Notes under the pieces: generated by a model
The model's database searches: none
Told to the model about the DNA's origin: nothing
What the model saw: only the letters and a program-made list of their open reading frames with translations
Shown here: positions 7,243-19,073 of the stretch, in pieces
How the letters are laid out: every line of letters begins with the position of its first letter
How positions within the stretch are numbered: position 1 is the first letter of the stretch
Translations under genes and position numbers: made by a program
Source of the DNA: Acidimicrobiia bacterium
GTDB lineage: Bacteria; Actinomycetota; Acidimicrobiia; Acidimicrobiales; Acidimicrobilacustridaceae
Reading direction: 5' to 3'
DNA: 50,860 bases
Assembly (NCBI GenBank): GCA_020832495.1
Contig: JAFIEP010000007.1
Coordinates: 1-50,860 of the forward strand

Positions 7243-8517
7243 GTGGCCGACCGACCCGGACTCCGCCAAGCAGCGGTGGCGTTCCGCTACCGGAACTTCC
7301 GGCTGTTCTGGTTCGGGGCACTGTTTTCCAACACGGGCACGTGGATCCAGAACGTCACCGTGCCCTACGTCGTGTTCCAACTCACCGGCGACCCCTTGTG
7401 GGTGGGGATCGCCGCCTTCGCCCAGCTCCTACCCATGGCGGTGTGCAGCCTGGTGGGTGGAGCGCTCGCCGATCGCTTCCAGCGCCGACGGGTGCTGCTC
7501 GTCACCCAGTCCCTCGCCGCGCTCGTCGCCGTGAGCCTGTGGCTGGTGTGGTGGTCGGGTCGGGCGTCGGTCGGAACGATCATCGCCCTGGTGGCCCTCG
7601 GCGGTGTCGTCGCCGGGTTGAACATCCCGTCGTGGCAGGCGTTCGTCACCGAGCTGGTGCCCAGGGACCGGTTGCTCAACGCCGTCACCCTCAACTCGGC
7701 GCAGTTCAACGCGGCCCGGGCGTTCGGCCCTGCCATCGGCGGGCTGGTCATCGCCCAGTTCGGCGCGGGCTGGGCCTTCCTGGTCAACGGGTTGTCGACC
7801 GCGGCGGTGCTGGCGGCGTTGGCGGCCATCGCCGTGCCTGCCGTGGCGCGCGAGCCCGTCGGAGAAGGTGTGGGGCGGGGCTTCGTTGCCGCGGTGGGGG
7901 TGGCGTGGTCGATTCCCGGCATCCGGGTGTGCCTGCTGTCGGTGGTGGCCCTCGGGCTGGCCGGTATGCCCATCATGAGCCTGCTGGTGGTGTTCGCCGA
8001 GCAGGAGTTCCTCGTCGGCGGGTTCCGTTATGGCCTGTTGGCCGCCGCCATGGGGGTCGGGTCGGTGCTGGCCACGCCCCTGGTGGCTGGTCCGGGAACG
8101 GCGCTGCGTCGCCAGCAGTTGGCCACGACGGCCATGGTCGTCTACGGCGGCGCCCTCGTGGCCTTCGCCCTCAGCCCCACCTACGGCGTGGGTCTGGCCC
8201 TGCTGGTGCTGGCCGGCGGCGCCTACCTGCCGGTGGGGGCCACGCTGAACACCAGCCTCCAACTGCAGGTCTCCGAACGCTGGCGGGGTCGGGTGGTGGC
8301 TGTCTACGTCACCGCCCTCACCCTGGCGGTGCCACTCGGGTCGCTGGCGCAGGCAGCGGCGGCCAGTGTCGTGGGGGTTCGGCTCACCGTGGTCGTGGCC
8401 GGCACCGCCTACCTGGGCGTCGTCGGGATCCTGGCGTTCTCCGGTCTACTGGCCCGCCTCGACGATGTCGTCGAGGGCACGTTGGGCGAACCGCCCCGTC
8501 CCACCCCGGCCACCTGA
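7243..8517 (+). CDS. MFS transporter (MFS_3 / EntS-like)
   Basis: A 424-residue major facilitator superfamily protein, probably a proton-driven exporter in the cytoplasmic membrane with about 12 helices. The start (VADRPGLRQ, then AFRYRNFRLFWFGALFSNTG) is the characteristic N-terminus of the MFS_3 / transmembrane secretion effector group related to the enterobactin exporter EntS. The loop between helices 2 and 3 carries GGALADRFQRRRVLL, the standard MFS signature. GTG 7243 is chosen because a TACCGT hexamer lies 6 nt upstream. It diverges from the acyltransferase gene and converges with the nuclease gene across 29 nt. Substrate unknown. Confidence 0.85.
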   Translation: MADRPGLRQAAVAFRYRNFRLFWFGALFSNTGTWIQNVTVPYVVFQLTGDPLWVGIAAFAQLLPMAVCSLVGGALADRFQRRRVLLVTQSLAALVAVSLWLVWWSGRASVGTIIALVALGGVVAGLNIPSWQAFVTELVPRDRLLNAVTLNSAQFNAARAFGPAIGGLVIAQFGAGWAFLVNGLSTAAVLAALAAIAVPAVAREPVGEGVGRGFVAAVGVAWSIPGIRVCLLSVVALGLAGMPIMSLLVVFAEQEFLVGGFRYGLLAAAMGVGSVLATPLVAGPGTALRRQQLATTAMVVYGGALVAFALSPTYGVGLALLVLAGGAYLPVGATLNTSLQLQVSERWRGRVVAVYVTALTLAVPLGSLAQAAAASVVGVRLTVVVAGTAYLGVVGILAFSGLLARLDDVVEGTLGEPPRPTPAT

Positions 8518-8546
8518 CCCCAGCCCTCGAGCTCCGGCGGCCCAGC

Positions 8547-9467
8547 TCAGCGAGCGTCGCTCTCCTCCAGCCATCGTTGGCCGTCGTCGCACGACCTGGA
8601 CAGCGCGCACCATCGGCACCGTGGTCCCGCGCTGCGCTGCGCCTGGCGTGTCTCGGCGGCCAGCTCGGCCAGGCGGACGGTGGCGGCCACCGTCCGGTGG
8701 AGCCCGGCGCGCAGCACCTCGGTGGTGACCGGCTCGGCGACCACCGTGCCCTGGTCGAGGTAGTGGGTGGCCGACATGCGTGGCGGCGTCCCCACCCGGA
8801 TCGTCTCCAGCACGGCGTAGAAGCGCAGGTCGTCGAGGTGCTGGGGGCGGCGGGTGCCGGTCTTGAAGTCGACGAGGACCTTGCCGGCCCGGGTCCCGTC
8901 GGCCCGCCCCAGGGTGAGGTCGACCTTGCCCGACAACACGACGGCGCCGTTGGCCAGTTCCACCCGGAGGCGGCTCTCGGCGACGGGGCGCCACCGTCGG
9001 TCGAGGGGTGGGAAGGTGTCGTCGAACGCGGCCAGTCGCTCCACGGCCCGCCCGACGATGTCGGCGCGGTCGGCGTCGCCGATGGTTCGCAGCCAGTCGC
9101 CGAGGCTCGAGTCCTCCTCCGCCGCACGAGACAGTGCCTCCTCGACCCGCTCGCCGGCCGAGGGTTCGCCCTTCCACGCCAGGCCGAGCTCGATGGCCCG
9201 GTGGGTGATGCTGCCGACCGCCAGCGGGGGTGACCAGGTGAACGGCTCGGCCTGGTCGGCGAGGTGGCTGGCCTCGCACTCGAGCACCGACGACAGTGCG
9301 TGCTTCGACACGAACAGGGTGTCGGGCAGGGAGTCGGTCAGTGGAGCCACGACCTGCTCGAGTTCGTGGCGCAGGAGGTGGCGGAGCTCGGGGTCGAAGT
9401 CGGGGCGCTCGTCGGGACGGGCGGCGAGCACGTCGAGCACCTCGGCTTGGGCGGGGGTCAGCTCCAC
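8547..9467 (-). CDS. PD-(D/E)XK nuclease, RecB/Cas4-like with four cysteines
   Basis: A 306-residue single-domain nuclease of the RecB/AddB/Cas4 superfamily. The active-site strands read SGKVDLTLG (Asp) and KVLVDFKTG (D-x-K), near residues 185-210. One cysteine in SVLECEASHLAD (near residue 62) and three near the C-terminus in CRWCALSRSC match the split Cys pattern that holds an iron-sulfur cluster in Cas4 and AddB. I infer a DNA exonuclease or nickase role in repair. No cas genes are nearby, so this is not evidence of CRISPR. The start GTG 9467 follows TACGGT (9474-9479) by 6 nt; longer in-frame starts are possible but lie upstream of the promoter. Confidence 0.8.
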   Translation of the reverse strand: MELTPAQAEVLDVLAARPDERPDFDPELRHLLRHELEQVVAPLTDSLPDTLFVSKHALSSVLECEASHLADQAEPFTWSPPLAVGSITHRAIELGLAWKGEPSAGERVEEALSRAAEEDSSLGDWLRTIGDADRADIVGRAVERLAAFDDTFPPLDRRWRPVAESRLRVELANGAVVLSGKVDLTLGRADGTRAGKVLVDFKTGTRRPQHLDDLRFYAVLETIRVGTPPRMSATHYLDQGTVVAEPVTTEVLRAGLHRTVAATVRLAELAAETRQAQRSAGPRCRWCALSRSCDDGQRWLEESDAR

Positions 9468-9473
9468 GGACCC

Positions 9474-9479
9474 ACCGTA
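9474..9479 (-). promoter_or_regulatory. leaderless -10 of nuclease gene
   Basis: TACGGT on the minus strand, 6 nt before GTG 9467. Confidence 0.5.
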
Positions 9480-9574
9480 GGACGGGTTCCTCACCCCGCC
9501 CGACCATCCCCGGCGCGGGACGTCGCCGCCACAGCGCGGCGAACGTGTCACACCCCTGCGGGAGAATCGTTCTG

Positions 9575-9994
9575 ATGCAGCCCACCGCCCTTCACTACGC
9601 CGCCGCCGCCAAGGCCCTGGCCGCTACCGCTCGTCGACTCGACCTGGTGGCGCCGACGTTCCGCACGCCCCCTCGTCGGCCAGGTGTGCATCGGACCTTG
9701 TGTCGCTCACCGCAGGGTGGGGCGACGGTGGCGGTCACCCTGCGCGGGCGCCCTTGGCCGGCCGTCCTGGCCGACATGGTCGACGGCGTGGTGGCTGCCA
9801 ACGACCTGGCGGAGCTCGATGCCGACACCACCCGCGCTGCGCTGTGGTCGGCACTGGTGACCGCTGGGTTGGTCGACCCGGCGGCCGGACCCCACACCGG
9901 CGACAGCGCAGCCACCAGGCCCGGCGATCGGCGACGGGTGCGCATCGTCCGGCCGGCCCTCGACGACGCCCCCTCGACGCCATCAGCCGCCTGA
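9575..9994 (+). CDS. conserved-looking hypothetical protein
   Basis: A 139-residue protein I cannot assign. It starts with an Ala-rich helix (ALHYAAAAKALAATARRLDL), followed by an Arg/Pro segment ending near residue 45. The core, near residues 50-75, is VAVTLRGRPWPAVLADMVDGVV, with the look of a small globular fold, and the tail is Arg/Pro-rich. No signal peptide or membrane helix is present. The start ATG 9575 has a ribosome site (GGGAG, 9560-9564) about 10 nt upstream, unlike the leaderless neighbours. It diverges from the nuclease gene. The pattern recalls uncharacterised actinobacterial proteins, but I cannot name a family. Confidence 0.65.
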   Translation: MQPTALHYAAAAKALAATARRLDLVAPTFRTPPRRPGVHRTLCRSPQGGATVAVTLRGRPWPAVLADMVDGVVAANDLAELDADTTRAALWSALVTAGLVDPAAGPHTGDSAATRPGDRRRVRIVRPALDDAPSTPSAA

Positions 9995-10218
9995 CGGGTC
10001 GCCTGATGTGGGTGGCCGGGCTGCTCCCGTCTGGGCAGGTGATGTGAAGCCAACAACCGAATGTGTGGGGGGCTCCTTTACCTGACGTCGATCGTTTGCG
10101 ACAATGGGAGTGCTTGCGAGCCCTGTCGGCCGACGACAGGCGGGGGGCGGACAGGCGATGGCGAGGGCACGGCGGGCCGGACGGGTCGCCTCGGCCCGGC
10201 ATGCTGGGAGGCGATGGC
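9995..10218. other. spacer before CAP/SLH gene
   Basis: No gene is seen. A 6-bp stem (CCTGTC 10122-10127 / GACAGG 10135-10140) and a G-rich run near 10067 are present. I see no recognisable riboswitch core. Confidence 0.3.
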
Positions 10219-11496
10219 ATGACGATGGGCACCGATGGGCAGGCGCCAGGTCTGGCGCCGACCCGAACCGAGGGGGAGCGGACCGGCTGGTGGTGGCGAG
10301 TGGCCGCCGTGTGCGCCGCCACCGTGCTGCTGCTGGCTGCGTGCAGCGGCGACGACGGCGATGGCGCCGAGGAGGCGATGTCCGACGCCATCGACGAGGA
10401 CTTCGTCCTCGATCCGATGGGTCGTACCGGCATCACCGCCGGTGGGGAGGACACGGTCACCGTGTCGGCCACGCCCCCGCCGGTCGGCTGGGAGGACAAC
10501 ATGCTGGCCCAGGTGAATGCGCTGCGGGCCCAGCACGGCGTGGCAGCGCTGTCGCTGTGCGCCACCCTCACCGCGGCCTCGCAGGCCCACAGCGACGACC
10601 AGCGCAACGGCAACTTCATGGATCACACCGGCAGCGACGGCTCCACCCCTGTTCAGCGGGCGGCTGCCGCTGGCTACGGCACGAACGTCACCGTCGGGGA
10701 GAACGTGGCCGCCGGGTTCGGCACGGTCGACGGGGTCATGGCCGGCTGGATCGCCTCGCCGCCGCACTTCCAGACCCTGATCCACCCCAGCCTCCAGCAC
10801 ATCGGATTGAGCGTCGCCGTGCGCGACGACGGCCACCGCTTCTTCTGGACGCAGAAGTTCGGTGGCGGGGGAAGTTGCGAGCCAGGCGGTGCCACGGGCA
10901 CCCCACCGGACACCCAGCCTCAGTCGACCCCGACGCCGACCCCAGCGCCCGATCCGGACGCGCCCTTCGCCGACGTGCCCAGCACCCACCCGTTCGTGGG
11001 TGCGGTCCGATGGATGGCGGACAACGGCATCTCCACCGGGTTCGCCGACAACACCTTCCGACCGACGGCCCCGGTCACGCGCCAGGCCATGGCGTCGTTC
11101 CTCTGGCAGATCCAGGGTGCACCCGAAGGGCCGTTCCCCGACCCGGGGTTAGCTGACGTGCCGCCGGGCCATCCGTTCCACACGCCGATCGCCTGGATGG
11201 TCGACAGCGGGCTGGCCACCGGCTTCGACGACGGCAACTTCCGGCCCACGGCCGACGTCAGCCGTCAGGCGACCGCCGCCTTCCTGTGGCGCATCGAAGG
11301 ACAACCCGGTGCACCATCCCCCGACTTCACCGACGTGCCCCCCACGCACCCCTTTGCCGCAGCCATCGGTTGGGCCACCGCCGCTGGAGTGACCGGCGGC
11401 TTCGACGACGGCACCTTCCGACCGGCCAACCCGGTGAGTCGTCAGGCGGCGGCCGCGTTCCTGCAACGATGGCACGATCCGCAGAGTGTGGAGTAG
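10219..11496 (+). CDS. secreted CAP-domain lipoprotein with three SLH repeats
   Basis: A 425-residue exported lipoprotein. A signal peptide with hydrophobic core ends in the lipobox LLAAC (Cys42), followed by an acidic linker. Residues about 90-215 form a CAP/SCP domain, with NALRAQHG, AHSDDQ, GENVAAG and HFQTLIHP as the conserved His/Glu positions of bacterial CAP proteins. After a Pro/Thr linker come three S-layer-homology repeats of the form DVP-x-x-HPF...GxxDGTFRP...SRQAxAAFL, the style common in Ilumatobacter relatives. SLH repeats normally bind cell-wall glycans. The start ATG 10219 follows GGGAGG (10206-10211) by 7 nt; ATG 10225 is also in frame. One leucine is the rare codon TTA (11149-11151). 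Confidence 0.88.
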   Translation: MTMGTDGQAPGLAPTRTEGERTGWWWRVAAVCAATVLLLAACSGDDGDGAEEAMSDAIDEDFVLDPMGRTGITAGGEDTVTVSATPPPVGWEDNMLAQVNALRAQHGVAALSLCATLTAASQAHSDDQRNGNFMDHTGSDGSTPVQRAAAAGYGTNVTVGENVAAGFGTVDGVMAGWIASPPHFQTLIHPSLQHIGLSVAVRDDGHRFFWTQKFGGGGSCEPGGATGTPPDTQPQSTPTPTPAPDPDAPFADVPSTHPFVGAVRWMADNGISTGFADNTFRPTAPVTRQAMASFLWQIQGAPEGPFPDPGLADVPPGHPFHTPIAWMVDSGLATGFDDGNFRPTADVSRQATAAFLWRIEGQPGAPSPDFTDVPPTHPFAAAIGWATAAGVTGGFDDGTFRPANPVSRQAAAAFLQRWHDPQSVE

Positions 11497-11518
11497 CACC
11501 GTCAGGCGGCATCGCAGC

Positions 11519-11537
11519 GCCCGCATTGGCGCGGGCA
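11519..11537 (+). terminator. possible weak terminator hairpin
   Basis: GCCCGC and GCGGGC form a 6-bp stem around a 6-nt loop, 22 nt after the CAP/SLH stop. There is no T tract, so this is weak. Confidence 0.25.
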
Positions 11538-11562
11538 GATGTGTGTGGGCAAGCGTGAGCCG

Positions 11563-13470
11563 ATGACCCGAGCCAACTCGTCGACGGGCGCGGCGAGTGG
11601 CCCCACGCTGGTCATCGAGATGGCCGACACAACGACCGGCGCAACCGCCGGCACGAGGGTCACAGCTGACCCGAGCCAGGTGCTGGTCGTCGGTCGCGAC
11701 AGGGGCTGCGATGTGGTGTGCCCCGCAGCGGAGGTCTCTCGTTGGCACCTGCAGCTGTGGTGTCACGAGGACACCTGGTGGCTGCGTGACCTGGGCTCCA
11801 CCGGGGGTACGTGGCAGGAGGACGACCGGGTCGAGGCGATGCCGCTACACGGCGAGGTGGTGTTGACCCTCGGGCGCCGCCACGGCGGGCCGGTGCTGCG
11901 GTGCAGGATCACCGACGACGACGACGCCAGGGAGGAGGTCGGGTCTGCTGCTGCCGCCGACCACGCCCGCCAGTTGCTCGAGTGGGCCGAGGCGGCGGAG
12001 GCGGCAGGCGTCGACCTGTCCTCCACCATCCGGGTGGCTCCCGATGATCCCGCCCTGCAGGTGCACCTCGACGGGCACCTGCGACGGTTCGAGCCCGGGA
12101 CCGTGGTGCGCATGGGCCGCGACCCCGACGTCGAGGTGCCGATCTCCGACCCTGACGTGTCGCGCCGACACGCCGAGGTGCGCAACGACGGCACCCGCTG
12201 GGTGATGTCCGACCTCGGCAGCGAGCAAGGCATCTTCGTGCACGGTCAACGGGTGGACGAGCGCCCTCTCAGCGGGGTCACCACGGTGTGGTTGGGTCGG
12301 CCGGGGGCGGGCACCCGGGTGGTGTTGCTCACCTCGGGTGAGACGGAGGTGCCTCCGCCGACGCGTGCGCCTCATCGGCTGAGGTGGGCACTCGAAGCGG
12401 CGCTGGCGCTGGCCGTGGTGGCGCTCGTCGTGGGGCTGCTGGTGGTGGATCGTGACGGCGGCGGCGCCCCCGACGTGGCCGAGTTGGCCAGCGCCACCGT
12501 GCGCGTCGAGGTGTTCGACGGCACCCCGGCCGATGGCGAGTTGCTGTCGCGGGGGAGTGGCACCGTCATCGGCGACGACGGGTTGGTACTCACCAACGCA
12601 CACGTCGTCGAGGGTCACCAACGCCCCGACGCCACCATCGCCATCTCGTTGCACGAAGGCGACGACGTACCGATGCGCCTGGCCTACGAGGGGGAGGTGG
12701 CCGCCCTCGATCGGTACCTCGACCTGGCCGTGGTGCGCCTCACCGAGCGCAGCGATCCCGAGGCGCCCACCGTCGGCGACCTCACCCACGTCCGCCTCGG
12801 CGACTCCGACGCCCTCGAGGTGGGTGACGACCTGTGGGTGCTGGGCCATCCGGTGGTCACCGAGGCTCTGTCGGTCAACGTCACCAGTGGCTCGGTGGGG
12901 GGCTTCCTCGGTGACGCCCTGTTGGGCACGCCGCGGGCCTGGGTCACGAGCGAGGCAGCCATCGGACGGGGCAGCTCGGGAGGTCTGGCCTCCGGCCGGG
13001 AGGGCACCTTGGTGGCCATCCCCACCCAGATCTGGGTGGTGCGTGACGCCGATGGGGTGGAGCGCCGGTCGAACCGCCTCCGACCGGTGGCGTTGGCCCG
13101 CCCCTTGGTCGAGGCGGTCCGGTCGGGACGCCCGTATGCCGCAGTGGAGGCGCCCTCGGTGGCGCTCGACGTGGCCGGCCGTTGCGAGGGCCGGCCGGGC
13201 AGTTCCCCACCGAGCGGGTCGGCGACGTCGTCGGGGGTGGAGGAGGTCTTCATGGTCACCGGGGTGCCCGAAGGACCGCTGATCCATCACCGGGTGCTCG
13301 TCGACGCCGGTGACGGCCCGGTCGAGGTGGCCAGCGGCGCCGTGCCGAGCACCGGCTCACCCACCTGTGTGGTGGTGTCGTTGGAGCCGGTGGCCGAGGG
13401 CGACGTCCGCCGCGTGGTGTTCGCCCTTGACGCCGACTTCGTCCAGGTGCTCGGTGAGCTGCGCCGCTGA
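11563..13470 (+). CDS. membrane protein with two FHA domains and a trypsin-like protease domain
   Basis: A 635-residue protein. Two FHA domains (about 14-110 and 160-250) should bind phosphothreonine; the second keeps GRDPDVEVPI, SRRHAEV and LGSEQGIFVHG. One membrane helix follows (about 273-295, ALEAALALAVVALVVGLLVV). Residues about 305-535 form an S1C/trypsin-like domain with a full triad: His347 in TNAHVVE, Asp387 in LDLAVV, and Ser472 in GRGSSGG. The topology implied is cytoplasmic FHA sensing and extracytoplasmic proteolysis, which suggests control by Ser/Thr kinases. No kinase gene lies in the window. ATG 11563 is preferred because the FHA fold begins soon after; ATG 11539 is 8 codons longer. 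A ribosome site is not obvious for either. Confidence 0.85.
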   Translation: MTRANSSTGAASGPTLVIEMADTTTGATAGTRVTADPSQVLVVGRDRGCDVVCPAAEVSRWHLQLWCHEDTWWLRDLGSTGGTWQEDDRVEAMPLHGEVVLTLGRRHGGPVLRCRITDDDDAREEVGSAAAADHARQLLEWAEAAEAAGVDLSSTIRVAPDDPALQVHLDGHLRRFEPGTVVRMGRDPDVEVPISDPDVSRRHAEVRNDGTRWVMSDLGSEQGIFVHGQRVDERPLSGVTTVWLGRPGAGTRVVLLTSGETEVPPPTRAPHRLRWALEAALALAVVALVVGLLVVDRDGGGAPDVAELASATVRVEVFDGTPADGELLSRGSGTVIGDDGLVLTNAHVVEGHQRPDATIAISLHEGDDVPMRLAYEGEVAALDRYLDLAVVRLTERSDPEAPTVGDLTHVRLGDSDALEVGDDLWVLGHPVVTEALSVNVTSGSVGGFLGDALLGTPRAWVTSEAAIGRGSSGGLASGREGTLVAIPTQIWVVRDADGVERRSNRLRPVALARPLVEAVRSGRPYAAVEAPSVALDVAGRCEGRPGSSPPSGSATSSGVEEVFMVTGVPEGPLIHHRVLVDAGDGPVEVASGAVPSTGSPTCVVVSLEPVAEGDVRRVVFALDADFVQVLGELRR

Positions 13471-13474
13471 GAGA

Positions 13475-13487
13475 TGAACGGTGTTCA
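13475..13487. promoter_or_regulatory. TGAAC-N3-GTTCA palindrome (operator candidate)
   Basis: TGAACGGTGTTCA is a perfect 5-bp inverted repeat. It ends 10 nt before the TAGGGT hexamer (13497-13502) of the carotenoid oxygenase gene. Such sites are typical of TetR-family repressors. The regulator is unknown. Confidence 0.4.
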
Positions 13488-13496
13488 GTGTCGCGC

Positions 13497-13502
13497 TAGG
13501 GT
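13497..13502 (+). promoter_or_regulatory. -10 of carotenoid oxygenase gene
   Basis: TAGGGT with a start about 7 nt downstream gives a 5' leader of roughly 20 nt that contains a GAGGAG ribosome site (about 13519-13524). This one is a leadered transcript. Confidence 0.45.
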
Positions 13503-13529
13503 GGGATCACCCGACCACGAGGAGCTCTC

Positions 13530-14930
13530 ATGACCATCGACGCCTCGCTCGACACGTCCGTCTCGCCCTTCCTGCAGGGCCTGATGGCGCCGGTCACCGA
13601 CGAGCGAGACGACGGCGATCTCCGGATCGAGGGCGAGCTGCCCGAGGGCCTGCAGGGCACGTTCGTGCGCAACGGCCCCAACCCGGCGTTCACCCCGCCG
13701 GGGGCCTACCACCCCTTCGATGGTGACGGCATGCTGCACGCCGTGACCATCGGCGACGGTGCCGCCCGCTACCGCAACCGCTGGATCGAGTCGAAGGGCC
13801 TGGCCGTCGAACGCCGGATGGGTGCCGCGGTCTACGGCGGGTTGGCCGAGTTCCGCGTGCCATCGCCCGAGGTGGTGGCCGAGGCGGGCATCATCAAGAA
13901 CACGGCCAACACCCATACCGTGCGCCATGCCGGGCGGATGCTCGCCCTCATGGAGGCGGGGCTGCCCACCGAGATCACCGACGGGCTCGACACCGTCGGC
14001 GAGTACGACTTCGACGGGCGGTTGGTCGGGCCCATGACCGCCCACCCCAAGCTCGATCCTCACTCGGGGGAGCTGGTGTTCTTCGGCTACAGCCCGCTGC
14101 CACCGTTCCTGCGCTACCACGTGGCCGACACCACGGGTGCCCTGATCCACTCCGAGGTCATCGACCTGCCCGCCTCGGTGATGATGCACGACTTCGTGGT
14201 CACCGAACATCACACGGTCTTTCTCGACGCGCCGGCCATCTTCGACGTGGTGGCACTGTCCAAGGGTGAGCCGGCGTTGCGGTGGGAGCCGGAGCGAGGC
14301 ACCCGCCTGGGCGTGCTACCACGCTTCGGCACCAACGCCGACGTGCGCTGGTTCGACATCCCGGACTGCTATGTCGTGCACTTCTTCAACGCCTGGGAGG
14401 AGGGTAACCGTCTCGAGATCAGGGCCCCTCGTTTCGAGCGTGTGCCGGGCGGGTTCGAGTTCGACGCCCCCACCACCTCGATCCCACCGGTGCCGTGGCA
14501 GTGGAGCATCGACCTCGAGGCGGGCACCGTCACCGAGACACAGCTCGACGACCGCAGCGGCGAGTTCCCCCGGGTGAACGACGACCACGCCACCCGGCCG
14601 ACCCGCTTCGGCTACAACACGTTGGCTCGCTCCTGGGAGCTGGACTTCGACTTCGACGGCGTCGTCCGCTACGACTTCGAGACCGGTGCGGCCACCAGCT
14701 ACCGGCACGGCGCCACTGCGGTGTGCGGCGAGCACGTGGTGGCTCCCGACCCTGCCGGGACCGGCGAGGAGGACGCATGGTTGCTGAGCATGGTCGCCGA
14801 CCGGGCCACCGACGAGTGTCATCTGGCGGTGCTCGACGCCCGCGACGTGGCGGCGGGGCCCGTGGCGTGCATCCACCTGCCGCGGCGGGTGCCGCTGGGT
14901 TTCCACGCCAACTGGTTTCCTGCTGGTTGA
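13530..14930 (+). CDS. carotenoid cleavage oxygenase family protein
   Basis: A 466-residue member of the carotenoid/lignostilbene dioxygenase family, seven-bladed beta-propellers with a non-heme iron that split double bonds of carotenoids, apocarotenals or stilbenes. The four iron-binding histidines can be placed: His172 (TAHPK), His220 (MMHDF), His284 (VVHFFNAWEE) and His459 (GFHANW). The N-terminal RNGPNPAF and DGDGMLH blocks are standard. It starts at ATG with a GAGGAG ribosome site. The upstream palindrome 13475-13487 suggests repression by a TetR-type regulator. It converges with the isocitrate dehydrogenase gene across 15 nt. Substrate not predictable. Confidence 0.9.
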   Translation: MTIDASLDTSVSPFLQGLMAPVTDERDDGDLRIEGELPEGLQGTFVRNGPNPAFTPPGAYHPFDGDGMLHAVTIGDGAARYRNRWIESKGLAVERRMGAAVYGGLAEFRVPSPEVVAEAGIIKNTANTHTVRHAGRMLALMEAGLPTEITDGLDTVGEYDFDGRLVGPMTAHPKLDPHSGELVFFGYSPLPPFLRYHVADTTGALIHSEVIDLPASVMMHDFVVTEHHTVFLDAPAIFDVVALSKGEPALRWEPERGTRLGVLPRFGTNADVRWFDIPDCYVVHFFNAWEEGNRLEIRAPRFERVPGGFEFDAPTTSIPPVPWQWSIDLEAGTVTETQLDDRSGEFPRVNDDHATRPTRFGYNTLARSWELDFDFDGVVRYDFETGAATSYRHGATAVCGEHVVAPDPAGTGEEDAWLLSMVADRATDECHLAVLDARDVAAGPVACIHLPRRVPLGFHANWFPAG

Positions 14931-14945
14931 CGTGCGCCGTGCTGC

Positions 14946-17180
<2,235 letters not shown>

Positions 17181-17213
17181 GGTGCTCCCGTTGGTCGAGG
17201 TGTTCGCGCCCGA

Positions 17214-17219
17214 ATTCTA
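17214..17219 (-). promoter_or_regulatory. -10 of icd
   Basis: TAGAAT on the minus strand, about 33 nt before GTG 17180, with a ribosome site between them. No convincing -35 is seen. Confidence 0.45.
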
Positions 17220-17316
17220 GAGGGTGGCGCACCGGCACCGGTCACGTGCACCGCCGCTGTCGGGCGCGGTCGCGCTGTCGGGCCACGCCGTCCCACCACG
17301 CCCTGTGTCGGCGCGG

Positions 17317-17322
17317 TAGGTT
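17317..17322 (+). promoter_or_regulatory. possible -10 of the liv operon
   Basis: TAGGTT, leaving a leader of about 84 nt before livF. It is the only TANNNT hexamer I found that sits well in this spacer. Confidence 0.35.
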
Positions 17323-17412
17323 GTGGCCGGCGTTCGACCGGGTTTCGCCACCCGCAGCGGTCGATCGCCCGATGTCGCCCACTGCCCGCACGACCGACCG
17401 GAGGGGAAGCCG

Positions 17413-18269
<857 letters not shown>

Positions 18270-18273
<4 letters not shown>

Positions 18274-19073
18274 GCCCCGACCAGAATCCTCCGCCGAACA
18301 CCGCCACCACGCCGCTGCTCGAACTGCGCGACGTGGTCCTGCGCTTCGGCGGTGTCACCGCCCTCGACGGGGTGTCGTTCGACGTGCTGCCCGGTGAGCT
18401 GTTCGCCGTCATCGGTCCGAACGGTGCCGGCAAGACGTCCATCTTCAACTGCCTCAACGGCGTGTACCGCCCCCAGGAAGGCACCATCCGCCTGTCCGGG
18501 CACGACCTGGTGGGCGAACGTCCCCGACGCATCGCCGAGATGGGGGTGGCCCGCACCTTCCAGAACCTGGGCCTGTTCATCAACCTCGACATCGTCGACA
18601 ACCTCATGCTGGGTCGCCACCACCTCATGCGCTCGGGCTTCCTGAGCGGGGCCTTGTGGTGGGGTCGGGCTCGCAACGAGGAGGCGGCCAACCGTCGCCA
18701 GGTCGAGGAGATCATCGAGCTGCTCGAGTTGGGTGGGCATCGGCGCAAGCCGGTGGGCATGCTGCCCTACGGCATCCAAAAGCGCATCGAGCTGGGTCGG
18801 GCACTGGCCATGGAGCCCAAGTTGCTGCTGCTCGACGAGCCGGTGGCCGGCATGAACCTCGAGGAGACCGAGGACATGGCCCGCATCATCATCGAGATCG
18901 GGGAGCGACTCGACCTGTCCATGATCCTGGTGGAGCACGACATGCACATGGTCATGGACCTCGCCGATCGGGTGCTGGCGCTCGACTTCGGGGTCCCGTT
19001 GGCCACCGGCACCCCCGCCGAGGTGCAGTCCGACCAGCGAGTGATCGACGCCTACCTGGGGAAGGCCTCATGA
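18270..19073 (+). CDS. livG: branched-chain-type ABC transporter ATP-binding protein LivG
   Basis: A 267-residue partner ATPase to LivF. Walker A is GPNGAGKTS near residue 50. The segment RTFQNLGLF near residue 93 is the Q-loop typical of LivG. Walker B is LLLLDEPVAGMN, with the LivG-specific AGMN continuation, and the switch histidine is in ILVEHDMHMVM. The usual LSGG signature is altered to LPYGIQKR, as is common in LivG proteins. The start overlaps the livF stop (ATGA), and its own stop overlaps the synthetase start the same way. Confidence 0.92.

Noticed and set aside
8547-9467. CRISPR-associated Cas4
   Set aside because: The nuclease fold and cysteines fit, but no repeats, cas1 or other cas genes are anywhere in the window.
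10060-10140. Possible riboswitch before the CAP/SLH gene
   Set aside because: G-runs and a 6-bp stem are present, but I could not match any known riboswitch core.
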